Part shown: positions 51,427 to 60,030 of the stretch, one piece after another
Layout of the letters: each line of letters opens with the position of its first letter
Numbering within the stretch: position 1 is the first letter of the stretch
Assembly: GCA_964397445.1 (NCBI GenBank)
Contig: CAYNHZ010000006.1
Coordinates: 1-64,000, forward strand
Origin: CAYNHZ01 sp964397445
Lineage (GTDB): Bacteria; Bacteroidota; Bacteroidia; Bacteroidales; UBA932
Direction of reading: 5' to 3'
DNA: 64,000 nucleotides
Notes under the pieces: model-generated
Told to the model about the DNA's origin: nothing
What the model saw: the letters and a program-made list of their open reading frames with translations, nothing else
Database searches by the model: none
Made by a program: the position numbers and the translations under genes

Positions 51427-51609
51427 TTATTCTGCGCTCTTTTCTACCAAAAGACGTCCGCGATAATATCCACACTCGGGGCAAACGCGGTGATATAATA
51501 CCGCTGCTCCGCAATTTGAACAATTTGCTAATGTGGGAAGTACAGCTTTATCGTGAGTTCTGCGTTTATCTCTGCGCTGCTTTGAAATTTTGTGTTTCGG
51601 ATGTGCCAT
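51427..51609 (-). CDS. rpmF: Ribosomal protein bL32
   Basis: 60-aa large-subunit protein: MAHPKHKISKQRRDKRRTHD basic start and a zinc ribbon CSNCG ... CPECG with all four cysteines, so this is the zinc-binding (C+) form. Lies between the DUF177 gene and plsX. Confidence 0.97.
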   Translation of the reverse strand: MAHPKHKISKQRRDKRRTHDKAVLPTLANCSNCGAAVLYHRVCPECGYYRGRLLVEKSAE

Positions 51610-51627
51610 TTTATCTTATTATTTGTA

Positions 51628-52080
51628 TTATTTCATTATATCTTTCAACTTTTCCAACACCTTAGGATCACACTCACCTTCGGGATGAACTTTTCTAATC
51701 GGAAAACTCAAGCAAACATAATCATAGATCAGTTGGCTTAAATCGAGATCTGATTCATTCTTATCAAGAATTATCATATCATCTACTCCCCCATCCGAAT
51801 CATCATCCGACCAAGACGAAAACTTTACGGTAAAAGGGGCTGAAACAGATACCGGCAACTTTAAATCCTCAAGACATCTGTCACAAGGGACAATAACAAA
51901 CCCCTCAATATCCATTTCTGCTTTCACCCACCCTACCGATTTACTAATCTTAATGTTAACATTCAGATCGGCATCGGAAACAATATCATTTTCATAAGAT
52001 TCAAAAAAAGTCCCATCAATAGGAATATCAACAATATGTTCACCTAAAGTCAAACCTTTTATGTCTATCTTACAATTCAT
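51628..52080 (-). CDS. DUF177 (YceD-like) protein
   Basis: A 150-aa member of the DUF177/YceD family that almost always precedes rpmF; the family is linked to 23S rRNA and ribosome biogenesis in plants and bacteria. The cysteine pair in CDRCLEDL and the acidic C-terminal half with the LSFPIRKVHPEGECDPK ending are typical. 18 nt from rpmF. Confidence 0.88.
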   Translation of the reverse strand: MNCKIDIKGLTLGEHIVDIPIDGTFFESYENDIVSDADLNVNIKISKSVGWVKAEMDIEGFVIVPCDRCLEDLKLPVSVSAPFTVKFSSWSDDDSDGGVDDMIILDKNESDLDLSQLIYDYVCLSFPIRKVHPEGECDPKVLEKLKDIMK

Positions 52081-52130
52081 CTCCTCAATTCTTTTGGGGC
52101 GGCAAAGTTATAAAAAATTTTATGATAAAA

Positions 52131-53927
52131 TCAACCTTTTCTCCGTTTTCTTTCCGTCTCGTCCAAAATAATCTTTCTAATCCTCATAGACTTCGGTGTA
52201 ACTTCGACCAATTCATCCTCTTGAATATACTCAAGTGCCTCTTCTAAAGAGAACTGAATAGGGGGCGGAAGCATAGCTTTATCATCGGTTCCTGACGCCC
52301 TGACATTGGTCAATTTCTTTGTTTTGCAAATATTGATACTCAAATCTGCCCCCCGAGTATGCTCTCCAACAACCTGTCCTGAATAGATCTCCTCACCCGG
52401 GAAAATAAAAAATTTACCCCTATCTTGTAACTTATCCATAGCATAAGCAACTGACAATCCTGTCTCAATTGAGACTAAAGATCCGTTATTACGTTTCTCT
52501 ATTTCACCTTTAAATGGTTCATAACCTTTGAACCTATGAGCTACTACTGCTTCACCTTGTGATGCCGTTAATAGATTACTTCTGAGTCCAATAAGTCCCC
52601 TTGCAGGTATATCAAATTCAAGATGGGACCTATCACCTCGACTCTCCATATGCATTAATGCAGCTTTACGCCTTGTTGCTATCTCAATTGCTTTACCTAC
52701 CATCTCTTCAGGTATATCGATTGTCAGGCTCTCTATCGGTTCACACCTAACACCACCTATATTTTTATCAAGCACCTTAGGCTGACCTACTTGCAGTTCA
52801 AATCCCTCCCTTCTCATAGTCTCTATCAAAATCGAGAGATGCAATACACCTCTTCCATACACAATAAATGAATCTGCCCCAAGACCATCTTTAACCCTAA
52901 GGGCAAGATTTTTTTCAAGTTCTTTCTCAAGACGCTCTTTTAAGTGGCGTGAAGTGACATATTTCCCCTCTCTACCGAAGAATGGGGAATCATTGATGGT
53001 AAAAAGCATACTCATCGTCGGTTCATCTATCGAGATTGGGGGCAAAGCCTCAGGATTTTCAAAATCTGCAATAGTATCCCCTATCTCAAAGTCTTCAATC
53101 CCAACTACAGCACATATATCACCACTTGCGACCGAGTCGGTTTTTTGTTTTTCAAGACCTATAAAAACCATTAAGTCTTTGATCTTCTGTTTTTCTATAG
53201 TTCCATCCCTCTTACATAAAGAGACAGACATCCCCGGTTTCAGAGTGCCTCGATTAACCCTGCCTACAGCTATCCGCCCAACATAAGGGGAATATTCCAA
53301 AGAAGAGATTAATAATTGAGGGGTTCCAAGTTTTATTTCCGGAGAAGGAATCTCTGAAATAATAACATCAAGAAGTGCTGTGATATCTGTTGTAGGATTT
53401 CTCCAATCATTTGACATCCATCCTTGTTTAGCACTTCCGTAAACTGTCTTAAAATCGAGTTGCTCTTCTGAAGCGTTAAGTGAGAACATAAGATCGAAAA
53501 CTTGTTCATTCACCTCATCCGGCCTGCAGTTTGGTTTATCAACTTTATTAATTACTACAACGGGCTTTTTACCCATCTCTATTGCTTTCTGGAGCACAAA
53601 TCTCGTTTGAGGCATTGTCCCTTCAAAGGCATCGACCAAAAGAAGAACACCATCGGTCATATTTAATACCCTTTCAACTTCACCTCCGAAATCTGCGTGA
53701 CCAGGGGTATCTATAATGTTGATTTTCGTCCCTTTATAAGGCACGGAAACATTTTTTGAAAGAATGGTTATTCCCCTTTCTCTCTCTAAATCATTATTAT
53801 CCAAGATCAGTTCACCCAACTTCTCGTTATCCCTAGCGAGTTTAGCCTGATATATCATTCTATCGACAAGGGTTGTTTTACCATGATCGACGTGGGCGAT
53901 AATTGCTATATTTCTAATGTTTTGCAT
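52131..53927 (-). CDS. typA: Ribosome-associated GTPase TypA/BipA
   Basis: Translational GTPase (598 aa) assisting 50S assembly and stress adaptation. G1 AHVDHGKTT, switch II DTPGHADFGGEVER, G4 NKVDKPNC, then EF-G-like domains III and V and the BipA-specific C-terminal domain (DLSINICKTKKLTNVRASG). The start at 53927 (MQNIRNIAI) is chosen; a 11-residue extension to 53960 overlaps the promoter element. Confidence 0.96.
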   Translation of the reverse strand: MQNIRNIAIIAHVDHGKTTLVDRMIYQAKLARDNEKLGELILDNNDLERERGITILSKNVSVPYKGTKINIIDTPGHADFGGEVERVLNMTDGVLLLVDAFEGTMPQTRFVLQKAIEMGKKPVVVINKVDKPNCRPDEVNEQVFDLMFSLNASEEQLDFKTVYGSAKQGWMSNDWRNPTTDITALLDVIISEIPSPEIKLGTPQLLISSLEYSPYVGRIAVGRVNRGTLKPGMSVSLCKRDGTIEKQKIKDLMVFIGLEKQKTDSVASGDICAVVGIEDFEIGDTIADFENPEALPPISIDEPTMSMLFTINDSPFFGREGKYVTSRHLKERLEKELEKNLALRVKDGLGADSFIVYGRGVLHLSILIETMRREGFELQVGQPKVLDKNIGGVRCEPIESLTIDIPEEMVGKAIEIATRRKAALMHMESRGDRSHLEFDIPARGLIGLRSNLLTASQGEAVVAHRFKGYEPFKGEIEKRNNGSLVSIETGLSVAYAMDKLQDRGKFFIFPGEEIYSGQVVGEHTRGADLSINICKTKKLTNVRASGTDDKAMLPPPIQFSLEEALEYIQEDELVEVTPKSMRIRKIILDETERKRRKG

Positions 53928-53937
53928 ATTCGAGCCG

Positions 53938-53945
53938 CAAAAATA
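53938..53945 (-). promoter_or_regulatory. -7 element for typA
   Basis: Complement of CAAAAATA is TATTTTTG, 10 nt before the typA start at 53927; a start this close implies a very short leader. Exact TAnnTTTG, no -33 match. Confidence 0.4.
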
Positions 53946-53990
53946 GATATAAATTGACATTTTTGATTAAGAAACTTTTATTTTTTTGAG

Positions 53991-53998
53991 TACTTTTG
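53991..53998 (+). promoter_or_regulatory. -7 element for guaA
   Basis: TACTTTTG, an exact TAnnTTTG, 18 nt before the guaA ATG at 54017 and divergent from typA. It rules out the upstream in-frame TTG at 53996 as a start. Confidence 0.5.
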
Positions 53999-54016
53999 CA
54001 GTCTAACGTATTTTTT

Positions 54017-55609
54017 ATGACTGAAAAAATAGTAATCTTAGATTTTGGATCGCAACTTACTCAACTAATTGGTAGAAGACTAAGAGAAATCAATGTTTAT
54101 TGTGAGATCTATCCTTTCAATAAAGTTCCTGCATTGGATAGTAGTATTAAAGGTATAATACTATCCGGAAGTCCCTACTCAGTTAGGGATCCGAAAGCTC
54201 CAAAAGTGGATTTGTCTCAGATAAAAGGGAAAATACCGCTAATGGCTGTGTGCTTTGGGGCTCAATACATAGCCCATAATTTCGGCGGAGAGGTAAATGC
54301 CTCTCTTGCAAGAGAATATGGCCGAGCAAATCTACACATAGATGAGAAATGTTGCTCTCCTCTTTTTAAAGATATCCCTCAAGAATCACAAGTTTGGATG
54401 TCCCACGGAGATACCATTGCGACACTCCCATTCGGTGGAAAAGCTATTGCCTCAACAAAAGATATACTAAATGCAGCTTTTTCAATTGAAGGGGAAAAGA
54501 CATTTTGCGTCCAATTTCATCCGGAGGTATTTCATTCAGAATATGGTGCCAAAATGCTTGAAAATTTTGCGATCGATATTTGTAAATGCAAAGGGGATTG
54601 GACAGCCGATTCCTTTATCGAAAATGCTGTTGACGAGCTTAGGAAAAAAATCGGGAAGGATAATGTTATCCTTGGTCTTTCAGGTGGGGTAGATTCTTCT
54701 GTTGCAGCTGTTCTCCTTAATAAAGCTATCGGACAACAATTGACCTGCATTTTTGTTGACAACGGATTATTGAGAAAAAACGAATTCGAATCAGTTATTT
54801 CCTCATATAAAAATATGGGGCTCAATGTAATAGGTGTAGATGCCTCAGAATTATTCATATCTGCCCTTGAGGGTATTTCAGATCCTGAGTTAAAGAGAAA
54901 AGCGATTGGAAAGACTTTTATCGAGGTGTTCGACAAAGAGGCTCGCAAAATAAAAAATGCCTCTTGGTTAGCTCAAGGGACAATATATCCGGATGTAATC
55001 GAATCAGTTTCGGTAAATGGTCCCTCTTGTACCATAAAATCACACCACAATGTTGGTGGGTTGCCTGACAAAATGCATTTGAAGGTGGTTGAGCCTCTCC
55101 GCTCTTTGTTTAAGGATGAAGTTAGAAGGGTCGGACGTGCCCTCGGTATTAAAAACGAGTTGATTTCAAGACATCCATTCCCCGGTCCCGGACTTGGAAT
55201 CAGGGTACTCGGTGAGGTCACAAAAGAGAAACTTGAAATATTGAAAGAGGCTGATGCTATCTACATTGATTTACTTCGCAATACCCCAGCCCCAAAAGGG
55301 TGGAAAGCTGCTTCAGGTGCAGCCCCCACAGATGATTCATATCTAACTCTCTACGATACAATATGGCAGGCAGGGACAATCCTCCCCCCTATTCGTAGCG
55401 TTGGAGTGATGGGTGATGAGAGGACATACGAATACACAATAGCATTAAGGGCTGTTGTCTCAACTGACGGAATGACAGCAGATTGGGTACATCTCCCTTA
55501 CGAGTTTCTTGCAAAAGTTTCAAACGATATAATCAATAAAGTTCGCGGAGTGAACAGGGTTGTCTATGACATATCCTCAAAACCCCCAGCAACTATAGAA
55601 TGGGAATAA
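54017..55609 (+). CDS. guaA: GMP synthase (glutamine-hydrolysing)
   Basis: Converts XMP to GMP using glutamine (530 aa). Class I glutamine amidotransferase domain with C79 in AVCFGAQ, H168 and E170 in QFHPE; ATP-pyrophosphatase domain with LSGGVDSSVA (P-loop at 222-228); C-terminal dimerisation domain with SKPPATIEWE. Start at 54017 chosen over an in-frame TTG at 53996. Followed 2 nt later by the dehydrogenase. Confidence 0.97.
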   Translation: MTEKIVILDFGSQLTQLIGRRLREINVYCEIYPFNKVPALDSSIKGIILSGSPYSVRDPKAPKVDLSQIKGKIPLMAVCFGAQYIAHNFGGEVNASLAREYGRANLHIDEKCCSPLFKDIPQESQVWMSHGDTIATLPFGGKAIASTKDILNAAFSIEGEKTFCVQFHPEVFHSEYGAKMLENFAIDICKCKGDWTADSFIENAVDELRKKIGKDNVILGLSGGVDSSVAAVLLNKAIGQQLTCIFVDNGLLRKNEFESVISSYKNMGLNVIGVDASELFISALEGISDPELKRKAIGKTFIEVFDKEARKIKNASWLAQGTIYPDVIESVSVNGPSCTIKSHHNVGGLPDKMHLKVVEPLRSLFKDEVRRVGRALGIKNELISRHPFPGPGLGIRVLGEVTKEKLEILKEADAIYIDLLRNTPAPKGWKAASGAAPTDDSYLTLYDTIWQAGTILPPIRSVGVMGDERTYEYTIALRAVVSTDGMTADWVHLPYEFLAKVSNDIINKVRGVNRVVYDISSKPPATIEWE

Positions 55610-55611
55610 TT

Positions 55612-56538
55612 ATGAAAATAGTTTTTTTAGATGCGATCACAATAGGTAAAGATATTTCATTGCAACCAATTAATTCGTTGGGTGATTTAAAGTTATATGA
55701 CACCACTAAACCTGAAGAGGTTGATGAGAGGATAGCAGATTGCGATGTAGTTATCGTCAATAAAGTTGAGATCCGCAAAAATAATATTGAGCAAGCAAAG
55801 AATTTAAAACTGATTTGTGTAGCTGCAACAGGGGTAAATAATGTCGATGTAGATTATGCCACTTCAAAAAATATTCCTGTTAAGAATGTTGCAGGATATT
55901 CTACAGAAAGTGTTGCACAGGTAACCATTATGCATTTGTTAAATCTTGTCGGGCATGGAATATATTTCAACAATTTTGTAAAATCGGGTGAGTACTCTTC
56001 AAGAGGAGTTTTCACCGATGTTTCTACCCCTTTTTACGAATTAAAAGGTAGAAAGCTCGGCATAGTTGCGATGGGAAATATCGGGAGAAGAGTTGCGCAG
56101 ATAGCCACAGTTTTTGGTATGGAGGTCTCATACTACTCAACATCAGGAACATCACACTGCACTGACTATCCATCAGTATCCTTAGAAACTCTTTTGTCAG
56201 AAAGTGATATAATCTCTATACACGCTCCCCTCAACGAGCGCACAAAAAACCTTATTACATATAATAAACTAAAATCGGCTAAGAGAAGCAGCTATCTTAT
56301 AAATGTAGGTAGAGGCGGTATTGTAAACGAGGTGGATTTGGTCAATGCTCTAAACGACGGATTGATAGCAGGTGCGGCAATAGATGTATTTGAAAGAGAG
56401 CCAATACCTATTGACTCTCCATTTCTTAAAGGTCTTAAAGACCCTTCAAAGTTAATACTATCTCCTCACATCGCTTGGACAAGTTTTCAAGCACGCACCC
56501 TCCTTATTGATAAATTAGCTGACAATATCAGAATCTGA
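55612..56538 (+). CDS. D-2-hydroxyacid dehydrogenase
   Basis: NAD-dependent dehydrogenase of 308 aa, of the glycerate/hydroxypyruvate type. Nucleotide motif AMGNIGRRVAQ, catalytic Arg in NVGRGGIVNE, Glu in VFEREP, and His in LSPHIAWTS. Substrate specificity is uncertain. The ATG at 55612 (MKIVFLDA) lies 2 nt after the guaA stop; an ATG at 55600 would overlap it. The two genes probably share a transcript. Confidence 0.88.
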   Translation: MKIVFLDAITIGKDISLQPINSLGDLKLYDTTKPEEVDERIADCDVVIVNKVEIRKNNIEQAKNLKLICVAATGVNNVDVDYATSKNIPVKNVAGYSTESVAQVTIMHLLNLVGHGIYFNNFVKSGEYSSRGVFTDVSTPFYELKGRKLGIVAMGNIGRRVAQIATVFGMEVSYYSTSGTSHCTDYPSVSLETLLSESDIISIHAPLNERTKNLITYNKLKSAKRSSYLINVGRGGIVNEVDLVNALNDGLIAGAAIDVFEREPIPIDSPFLKGLKDPSKLILSPHIAWTSFQARTLLIDKLADNIRI

Positions 56539-56553
56539 GAAAAGATCTTTGTA

Positions 56554-57063
56554 CTATTTCTTTTTCTTAGAGAAATTCAATACTGATTTTATAGTATCAT
56601 CTGTGAATGTACCCTCCAATGATATTATAGTCAATTCCTTTTTATCATTGATCTCCATTATCATCGCATCGATATTATTTGATTTTCTACGAACATACAT
56701 CTTTACATTTTCATCATCATCAGTTACATCCATCATTAGTTCATATTTATTTGACTTTAACATCTTATGCAAATCTCCCCTCATATCATTGATTATGGAT
56801 GGCCTTTCTGATGAAAGAATATAAAGTCCGGATAGATTTTTGGAAATACTTGTAATATCAAGATACTCTTCAGAATTAATGGTGACACTCCGATCATTTT
56901 TATTATCACCTAAGAATGAGAGCATTGTACTTGAAATATACACCTTTGTCACCCCCTCTTTAGAAGAGTATTTCTCATAAATTTCATTTTGAGCAATTGC
57001 TGAGGCAGCTGGTACGATTGATAGAATCATAATCGTCAAAATTGATCTTAAAAACTTTTTCAT
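56554..57063 (-). CDS. DUF4252-type exported protein (second copy)
   Basis: A 169-aa exported protein with signal peptide (ILTIMILSIVPAASAIAQ). The mature part has the DUF4252 pattern: YEKYSSKEGVTKVYISSTM near the start, ISKNLSGLYILSSERP mid-way, DDDENVKMYVRRKSNNI and a final ELTIISLEGTFTDDTI. It lacks a lipobox. Last gene of the ECF sigma operon; a paralogue is the first gene. The function of DUF4252 proteins is unknown. Confidence 0.8.
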   Translation of the reverse strand: MKKFLRSILTIMILSIVPAASAIAQNEIYEKYSSKEGVTKVYISSTMLSFLGDNKNDRSVTINSEEYLDITSISKNLSGLYILSSERPSIINDMRGDLHKMLKSNKYELMMDVTDDDENVKMYVRRKSNNIDAMIMEINDKKELTIISLEGTFTDDTIKSVLNFSKKKK

Positions 57064-57102
57064 CTTTATATAATGCTTAATTTATTATTGTTTCCTTTAT
57101 AT

Positions 57103-57540
57103 TTATTTCTCTTCATTTTCAAAATTAATGTACCTATCGAGAGTATTTACAGATTTGGCTATTGAATTTCTTGAATTATCTACTTTATCAACACCGATAG
57201 AGATTGCATCTGATATCATTGTCAATGCCCTTTCTGTCTCAGAATATACCTCTTCAACACTTCTACAAGTGTCGACCGCTAATCCTGTCTGTGTCTCCTT
57301 TGTTTTTAATAATAGAGTCAATGTTATGGACGCAGCAACAATTATTGAAGCAGCGACAGCTATTGAGGCATAGGAGTTGAATAATCTGAAGATCAATTTT
57401 TTTCCACCCTTATCTTCAACTATTTGAGGGAATGAATCGATTTTTTTTATCAACCTCTCCTCCATCCCCTCAGGGATTTTTACTTGATCAAAAGAATCAT
57501 CAATACATTTTTTAATAGTATCTTCACTTACTTTCTTCAT
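57103..57540 (-). CDS. Putative membrane anti-sigma factor
   Basis: A 145-aa single-pass membrane protein: cytoplasmic residues 1-50 (MKKVSEDTIKKCIDDSFDQV, then IPEGMEERLIKKID), one helix at about 55-75 (SIAVAASIIVAASITLTLLL), and an extracytoplasmic helical tail. It lies 16 nt after the ECF sigma gene, the usual place of its anti-sigma factor. There is no zinc-binding ZAS motif, so sigma binding is inferred from position and topology only. Confidence 0.6.
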   Translation of the reverse strand: MKKVSEDTIKKCIDDSFDQVKIPEGMEERLIKKIDSFPQIVEDKGGKKLIFRLFNSYASIAVAASIIVAASITLTLLLKTKETQTGLAVDTCRSVEEVYSETERALTMISDAISIGVDKVDNSRNSIAKSVNTLDRYINFENEEK

Positions 57541-57556
57541 ATTCTAACATTCTTTA

Positions 57557-58069
57557 TTAACTATCAATTTCTACTTTTTTAATCCCCTCTTTCACCCTCT
57601 CTCTTGCCCTCAAAAGGAGCACCCTTATATTCCCATACCCATATCCTGTCATTTGGGAGATCTCTTTCGGAGAACAATTCTTAAAATATCTCAGATAGAA
57701 TATTCTCCTTTGATTTATCGGCAATTCTTTGACAAGAGTCCTGATAATCTTGATCTTATTATCCTCTTCAGCCCCATTTTCAGAATAATTGCTTTCACAC
57801 TCTATATCTGTATCAATCCGATTATAAAGGGGAATGCGACCTTTAGCTTTTATCCTGTCAAGGGAAATATTTCTTGTCATTACCACCCCATATGCCTCTA
57901 CACTTTTCAATTTTCCGAGATCATCTTTAATATTCCATAATTTCTCATACACATCCTGCACCACATCCTCTGCATCATCACTATTCTCTAATATTCTGTA
58001 TGCTATTCTGTAGAATTTTGAATAGTATGGAAGGTATAATTTTTTAAAAGTATCATTATCCATCAACAT
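57557..58069 (-). CDS. ECF-type RNA polymerase sigma factor
   Basis: A 170-aa sigma-70 family factor of the ECF group: region 2 with FYRIAYRILENSDDAEDVVQ and DVYEKLW (promoter melting and -10 recognition), and region 4 with INQRRIFYLRYFKNCSPKEI and an HTH (EISQMTGYGYGNIRVLLLRA). It would direct transcription of its own operon and perhaps others. Flanked by DUF4252 genes and a putative anti-sigma; 3 nt after the upstream DUF4252 gene. Confidence 0.92.
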   Translation of the reverse strand: MLMDNDTFKKLYLPYYSKFYRIAYRILENSDDAEDVVQDVYEKLWNIKDDLGKLKSVEAYGVVMTRNISLDRIKAKGRIPLYNRIDTDIECESNYSENGAEEDNKIKIIRTLVKELPINQRRIFYLRYFKNCSPKEISQMTGYGYGNIRVLLLRARERVKEGIKKVEIDS

Positions 58070-58072
58070 ACA

Positions 58073-58537
58073 CTACCTGTTACTATCAATCAACTTCTTG
58101 ATATCATTCCTGTGTATTTTCCCCTCCATACAAATCATCGATAAATCTTTTCCCATATCCAAAATCAACACTTGTTTTATATAATTACCACTATTTAAGA
58201 CATATATCTTAACATTATCAGAGTCATCAGAAATATCTGCTAATAATTCAAGCCCATCTTTATTAAACTTTTCAATATCACGGCGAAATGATTCTTTTAC
58301 AGAAGATGACACATCAGACATATCAAGAATTGAGACACTATTCAGTCCACCAACTAATTTAACAACACTATTATCATCAATAAACGCTTTTGAAAAAGTT
58401 AGCAAAAATTTTCCTATTTTAATAGACTCAACATTCTCAATTTTTGAATATTTCTCATAAATTGTATTATAATTGTTCTGAGCTGAGATGGATACTGCCA
58501 TCAAAAAAGATACAAATAATAGAATCGATTTTTTCAT
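58073..58537 (-). CDS. DUF4252-type exported protein (first copy)
   Basis: A 154-aa exported protein, signal peptide MKKSILLFVSFLMAVSISAQ, then the DUF4252 pattern (IYEKYSKIENVESIKIGKFL, then DDSDNVKIYVLNSGNYIKQV and LSMICMEGKIHRNDI). About as diverged from the second copy as paralogues in such operons usually are. The start at 58537 is preferred over 58561, which would put KK residues ahead of a complete signal peptide. First gene of the sigma operon, 3 nt before it; no clear promoter is visible upstream. Confidence 0.8.
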   Translation of the reverse strand: MKKSILLFVSFLMAVSISAQNNYNTIYEKYSKIENVESIKIGKFLLTFSKAFIDDNSVVKLVGGLNSVSILDMSDVSSSVKESFRRDIEKFNKDGLELLADISDDSDNVKIYVLNSGNYIKQVLILDMGKDLSMICMEGKIHRNDIKKLIDSNR

Positions 58538-58630
58538 TTTAATAATTTTTTTTGAAATCAACTTATCGGGATTTCTGTGTAAATATCCGAGTTTTTAAAT
58601 AAAAGACTTCAAAAGAGTTATTTTGTTACA

Positions 58631-58672
58631 AAAGAAGTCAAGTATCTACGATTATTGATACTTGACTTCTTT
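58631..58672. terminator. 16-bp hairpin terminator after tRNA-Leu
   Basis: AAAGAAGTCAAGTATC, a 10-nt loop and GATACTTGACTTCTTT form a perfect 16-bp stem. It starts 5 nt beyond the tRNA-Leu 3' end and, on the minus strand, ends in TTCTTTTGT. It terminates the tRNA transcript and insulates the sigma operon. Confidence 0.8.
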
Positions 58673-58676
58673 CTTG

Positions 58677-58760
58677 TGCCCAGAACAAGACTCGAACTTG
58701 CACACCGCAACCGGCACCACCCCCTCAAAGTGGCGTGTCTACCAATTTCACCATCTGGGC
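58677..58760 (-). tRNA. tRNA-Leu (anticodon GAG)
   Basis: 84-nt class II tRNA on the minus strand: acceptor GCCCAGA/TCTGGGC, anticodon stem CCACT/GGTGG with loop TTGAGGG, anticodon GAG, long variable arm, T-loop GTTCGAGTC, discriminator A at 58677. CCA not encoded. Confidence 0.95.
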
Positions 58761-58875
58761 GGGGCTGCAAATATACAATGTTTTATTAAATTTTGCTTTT
58801 CTTGTTCTATATTTTTTATATATTTACATATTATTTTTTAAAATAATTACAACACTATTACTAAAATTTAAGTTT

Positions 58876-59277
58876 ATGAAAGAAAATAACATAAATTTTG
58901 AACAAAAAGGGGATACTATTTATTTAATTACTTCAAAAGAGGCTGTAGATTATTTAAACACCACGATAGAGAGTGGTTTTATAACAAGTCTTCATATCAT
59001 CTCGGGAAAAGGGATATTCCAATCATTGGTTGATTGCTGTAAAGAGAATATTCTTGGATTTGATATAACCGGAGACTCAGAAATACCGGAAGAGGAGTTT
59101 TTAAATGGAAAGACAAAATACCTCGCTATTATCTCAGTTAATATTGATCAAGAGGATGATTTTGTCGAATATATGTTCAATCACAGCATTGAGTTGACAC
59201 TACTCGGACACGTTACTAAAGGGGAACTGAGGGTGGATGACACATCTTATGGCTACATCGAACAACATATAAGATAG
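58876..59277 (+). CDS. Short PurL-like (AIRS_C domain) protein
   Basis: A 133-aa protein that resembles the C-terminal AIR-synthase-like half of FGAM synthase (PurL), greatly shortened. NFEQKGDTIYLI aligns with the start of that half, GFDI sits where PurL has its central strand, KTKYLAIISVNIDQEDDF follows the LFGEAQ-type region, and LLGHVTKGELRVDD is close to the PurL ending. The catalytic HDVSDGG stretch reads HIISGKGIF, so catalysis is lost. The start at 58876 is chosen; upstream codons run into tRNA-Leu. It may be a regulatory or purine-binding paralogue. Assignment is from remembered motifs. Confidence 0.55.
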   Translation: MKENNINFEQKGDTIYLITSKEAVDYLNTTIESGFITSLHIISGKGIFQSLVDCCKENILGFDITGDSEIPEEEFLNGKTKYLAIISVNIDQEDDFVEYMFNHSIELTLLGHVTKGELRVDDTSYGYIEQHIR

Positions 59278-59296
59278 CTAATAATCTCACCATAAT

Positions 59297-60028
59297 ATGG
59301 ATAATTGTCATATTGATAAAAAAGAGGAGTCAATTGCATCTATGTTTGACTCTATTGCGAGTAGATACGATCTTCTCTGCCATATCCTCTCATTTAATAT
59401 TGACAAACCATGGCGAAAAAAATTCATCAAAATTGTTAAAAAAACAGGGGCAACAAACACCCTTGACCTCGCTTGTGGGACAGGTGATATATCAATAGGA
59501 TTGTTCAAAAAAGGGGTGTCTGTTGTTGGGATGGATATCTCAGAAAAGATGCTCAAAGAGGCACAAACTAAATTAGAAGATCTCCTCTCAAAAAATAATT
59601 TTTCTAAATCCGAACACCAAACCATCAATTTTCAATATGGCTCTGCAGAGATGATTCCGGCAGAAGAGAACTCATTTGATGCAGTGACTATCTCTTTTGG
59701 AATTAGAAATTTTGATAATCGAGATGTCTGTCTTAAAGAGATTTACAGAGTATTAAAGCCCAATGGAAAATTGGCAATAATGGAATTCACCATACCTAAA
59801 AACACTATTTGGAAAACAATCTATTCATTTTATTTCAGAAACATACTTCCTAAAATAGGTGCACTTCTCACCAATCAAAAATTCGCTTATTCCTACCTAC
59901 CTGCATCGGCATTTACTTTCCCTCAAAGGGAAGCTTTTTGTAAGGAGATCGAGGAGGGTGGTTTTAAGAACACTTCGTTTAAGTCACTAACAGGCGGGGT
60001 TGCCTGTATTTATATAGGAGAAAAGTAG
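59297..60028 (+). CDS. ubiE: Demethylmenaquinone methyltransferase (MenG/UbiE)
   Basis: SAM-dependent C-methyltransferase, the last step of menaquinone synthesis (243 aa). FDSIASRYDLLCHILSFNID is the UbiE N-terminal signature, LDLACGTGDISIGL binds SAM, and FGIRNFDNRDVCLKEIYRVL is the second UbiE signature. It starts 19 nt after the PurL-like gene and precedes a cardiolipin synthase by 2 nt, in one direction, so they may share a transcript. Confidence 0.95.
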   Translation: MDNCHIDKKEESIASMFDSIASRYDLLCHILSFNIDKPWRKKFIKIVKKTGATNTLDLACGTGDISIGLFKKGVSVVGMDISEKMLKEAQTKLEDLLSKNNFSKSEHQTINFQYGSAEMIPAEENSFDAVTISFGIRNFDNRDVCLKEIYRVLKPNGKLAIMEFTIPKNTIWKTIYSFYFRNILPKIGALLTNQKFAYSYLPASAFTFPQREAFCKEIEEGGFKNTSFKSLTGGVACIYIGEK

Positions 60029-60030
60029 AT

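Noticed and set aside
58735..58875. N-terminal hydrophobic extension of the PurL-like protein
   Set aside because: It reads through antisense tRNA-Leu and A/T-rich spacer DNA. The ATG at 58876 gives a clean domain start.
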